From Hydractinia symbiolongicarpus (Eukaryota > Cnidaria > Hydrozoa > Anthoathecata > Hydractiniidae), in contig NC_079888.1 in the NCBI RefSeq assembly GCF_029227915.1, positions 14,493,001 through 14,557,000 on the forward strand: a stretch of 64,000 nucleotides of DNA, in the 5' to 3' direction. The translations under genes were made by a program, and so were the position numbers. The notes beneath the pieces are model-generated. The model did no database searches. It had not been told where the DNA came from and saw only the letters and a list, made by a program, of their open reading frames with translations. Position 1 is the first letter of the stretch. Each line of letters opens with the position of its first letter. Below are positions 60,944 through 64,000 of this stretch, piece after piece.

Positions 60944-62481
60944 GATTAATTTGTCTTGATTGCTCTACGATGCTACAATTGACTACAATGTGCACAATTT
61001 CTATGATGCTACGGTTGCTTCCTAGCTGCAGTTAGAACCTAAATCAGATATAAACAGAAGTATATCTTTTTCCTTGCCGACTGTGGCAATGTAGTTATAG
61101 TCCTTGAATCAAAATACAGGACAGAGCAGGGGACAAAAAATAAGATATAAACAGTAAGCTACAACTACTACGATATAGCTATCTAGCTAGCTATATAATA
61201 GTACGCCAAAATGCAGGGACACAGCTGGGGACAAAAAATCAGATATAAAGATGCACCTAGCTGCAGTTTACACCTAGCTGAATGTGTTTTGTTTACTAAC
61301 ACAAAAGAGACGGACAAAATTATCAAATAATACTTATCCAATAATCCAGAAAGTATCAATTTCGTTCCAGCAAACAAACACAACACACTCCGGTAAACTT
61401 CCAGAGGGTTTGAAAAAAGTGGCGCCAGAAAAGTATATTTCCGTCGCCTAAACCACGTGTTCTATTTTATCCAATTAAAGCGAAGAATTTTTGTGTTTGG
61501 AAAAATCTACGTGATCCATTTTGTCCAATCAATCGATGGAAAAAATGTTTGTTTTTGTAAAAACTATTTATAGTAGCAAATAGCAAATTTGCAGTTTGTT
61601 CAGGCGCAATATTTTACGGGCTAATGACATTACTTTTTGTTTATAATCTGACCAATCAGAAACTGCTGAGATGTAAATAAACATGATATCCGGCGTCCGT
61701 GTGCCTACAGTTTTAATCCTATAGCTAGGCATTCCTAATCAGGGCAAAATTTGTTGACTCAGTATAATATGTGTAGCCAAAAGATATGAGCCTGTCAAGA
61801 ACAATTCTTTTTTTTCAGCTACTTTTATACTAGCCAGCTAATTTAGTTTTATGCTCACTAACTTTAGTTAGGAAGCTAATGGTCTTTTTACATGTCTTTG
61901 CATTAGTTAGGACACGTAAGTGCTGGCAAGGCAAAGGAACGGCAGGGTAGGGGCAGCCACCCTAATAGAAACTCTTCTCCCATACAACTCAAAGATTACG
62001 TATACTCAATATGTCTAAGCTATGTATCATATTAGTCTAGGAGTAGAGAACATATTGAGGTACAAATAGTTCAAGTTCAATACCTAAAAAATGGCATTAA
62101 ATTTGTTACAAGATCAATATAGAGTGAATCATCTTAGCAGAATTATGTGCCAATATAAGAATTTAAACAATTGGTCATAATGACAAAAAAATCATGTATA
62201 TATTGATAAATTTGAGATTAAAAGTCAACTTGGTTCAAATGAATTTGAGAATATGGATTTTTACTAACTCTAACAACATTAAAAAGTCAAGGTAGAGAAA
62301 TGATTAGAGAAGTCAACTAGAAAAGCATTATTTTTTAGTAAAAAAGTCTTTTTTGGTTTCTTGTGCCTACCAGGTTCATCAACACAAAACTTTTTAACAA
62401 AAAGTGACAGATCTATTACAAAAACAAAGCATTTGTGGGCTCTATAAATTAAAGTGATGAATGTATGTAACTCCCCCCTCT
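60944..62481. other. Gene-free stretch
   Basis: AT-rich, with 'agctagct' runs at 61178-61195. No gene seen. Confidence 0.35.
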
Positions 62482-64000
62482 ACAACTCAAAGATTACCTA
62501 TTATACTCAATATATAGCTAATATCATATATGAATACCTGGTTGTTGTAGGTGCAAGATAATTATGTTTTTCCTAGCCCTGTCCAGGATTTGAACCTGAA
62601 TCTCTCATTTGCATGAGTGTCATAGCCATTAGACCAGCAGGGCATAAATATATATATATACGAAACTTTACAGGTGAATATTATATACACTTAGGAATTT
62701 ACAGCACACAGCCTAGTTAATTAACCTTTTGAGAAATGCTGGTCAAGTAACTGTGTTAAACGCTTGGTGGACCAATTAATATAAATTGTAAACTGCGCCT
62801 TAGTACAAGTTTTCATGACATTAGAATAAAAAGCTCTTATTCCAAACTGAACAGAAACTTCAAAAGTATAGCAATAAATTAGGCTAGCTTGGTACCTAGC
62901 TAGAGCTGGACTTAAACATGATATCCAGCATTGGTGTAAAGTTCAGGTCAAGTTACAGAAAAAGAAATTATATATCAAGACATTATTTGTATATATACAT
63001 ATAAGGAAATTAAATAAGAAATATATATATAATGAATGTATTTGAAGATTTTCAAAACATGTTGACGATTGCACGAGAACCGCTTTTCAGAATTTAAAAA
63101 GCCTCAGTAATATATTGAAATAATTTTCGTTTCTGTAACTTGAGCCGCATGATGTATGCTCACCGGCAGGGTTAAAAAAGTTTATTTCCAGATGTGTGTA
63201 CAATATATATAGCTAGCTACCATCGTCCACGAAAAGATGGCTCTCCCATTTCCCCTCAATGTTAAAAACTGCCCTTTAATGGCTAAGCAACGTAAACAAT
63301 TACATGTGACATACCTTTATATAAACATTGATCATGAGTGAGAACATAACACACTATCTGCAAAATATCTAGCTAGCTATGTTCTTTTGCTGACTTTGCT
63401 AAACTTTTTGGTTCTTGATCTTTGGTATAAAATTGCCAAAGACAACAAATTGTATGGACGATTGTAGCTAGAACCAGCTATGTGATGGGGCATTCCTACG
63501 CTACAGTGTAGAATTATCTCACTCACTGTTAGTATATGTAAAGCTAGCTAGCTATAGCTAGAAAATCTGTCTGAAAGAATATTTCTATTAGCAAGCTATT
63601 TTGCTGATTTAATGCCAGCTAAAATAGCTAATTTTATGCTAGATACATTGGTAGTTTTACCCCAACTAAGTAGTTAATTTTATGCTAGCCTTGTAGCTAG
63701 TTTTGTGCTAACCATAGGTACTGTTTGCTCTTTTTTATACTATCTAGCTAGCTATATGCTATCTAAGTTCTATTATTATTCTATCTAAATCTGTAGTTTT
63801 AAGCTAGCTAGCTTTAGGTGTGAGTGAGAATAAGAATGGGTTCATTACATGTAAAAAATAGTGATATACTAGCGAGCTAAACATACCCTTTCTTCGTTTT
63901 CATGAACAAGCCCTTCCTCCATCGGCTGCGATATAGCTAGCTTAGATTAACGGAAGTTTGAGTTTGAGGCGCTATGTTATCCGAGAAAAAGTCACATGAT
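62482..64000 (+). repeat. Long direct repeat, copy 2 (runs to window end)
   Basis: Counterpart of 57190-59100, lacking the SINE and some other segments; the last 75 bases match 59026-59100 except for one base (cacatgat against cacgtgat). May extend beyond the window. Confidence 0.8.

Overview
The window is nuclear DNA from an early-branching marine animal, most likely a cnidarian (possibly a hydrozoan). The evidence is AT-rich intron-bearing DNA with GT-AG splice sites, dense transposon fossils, Polinton and LINE coding sequences of a type I associate with cnidarians, and a receptor family with short spliced exons. The species cannot be fixed from the sequence alone.

Host genes. Two related single-pass receptor genes can be assembled exon by exon with all reading phases consistent. 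Gene A runs rightward (9842-14142, six exons, 446 aa). Gene B runs leftward (46228-16841, seven exons, 385 aa). Both have a signal peptide, a cysteine-containing ectodomain built from exons 1-3, a Ser/Thr-rich stalk, one membrane segment and a tyrosine-rich tail. Gene B ends in a canonical ITAM (YxxL, 11 residues, YxxL). A third first exon (458-275), a start-less first exon (about 45740-45564) and a dead tail exon (about 46598-46981) show a family expanding and decaying in place.

Mobile DNA. A 15.5-kb Polinton/Maverick (21366-36858) sits inside intron 3 of gene B. It has 125-bp terminal inverted repeats differing at one base and a 5-bp target duplication. It carries a protein-primed DNA polymerase, packaging ATPase, integrase, a double-jelly-roll-type capsid candidate, a penton-like candidate, several membrane proteins, a Fic-domain protein, a truncated Bro-N protein, a SAP-like protein and a small possible OB-fold protein. 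Transcription units alternate in direction, with tiny divergent promoters and hairpins at unit ends. Replication and integration genes are heavily damaged although the ends are almost identical, which suggests the copy was mobilised already defective.

Other elements: pPolB fossils (2280-2600; 39600-42074, the second split by a GIY-YIG element with inverted repeats), a second Polinton fossil (54782-55860) cut by a LINE, a Ginger-like integrase plus Ulp1 protease fossil (5512-7140), a PIF/Harbinger derivative (14549-15270), TTAA-flanked piggyBac-type MITEs (one nested in another), a LINE N-terminal fragment with a 2A peptide and OTU-like motif (60443-60943), a tRNA-derived SINE with target duplications, and several satellites. 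The right end (57.1-64.0 kb) is mostly repeats, with one locus present twice.
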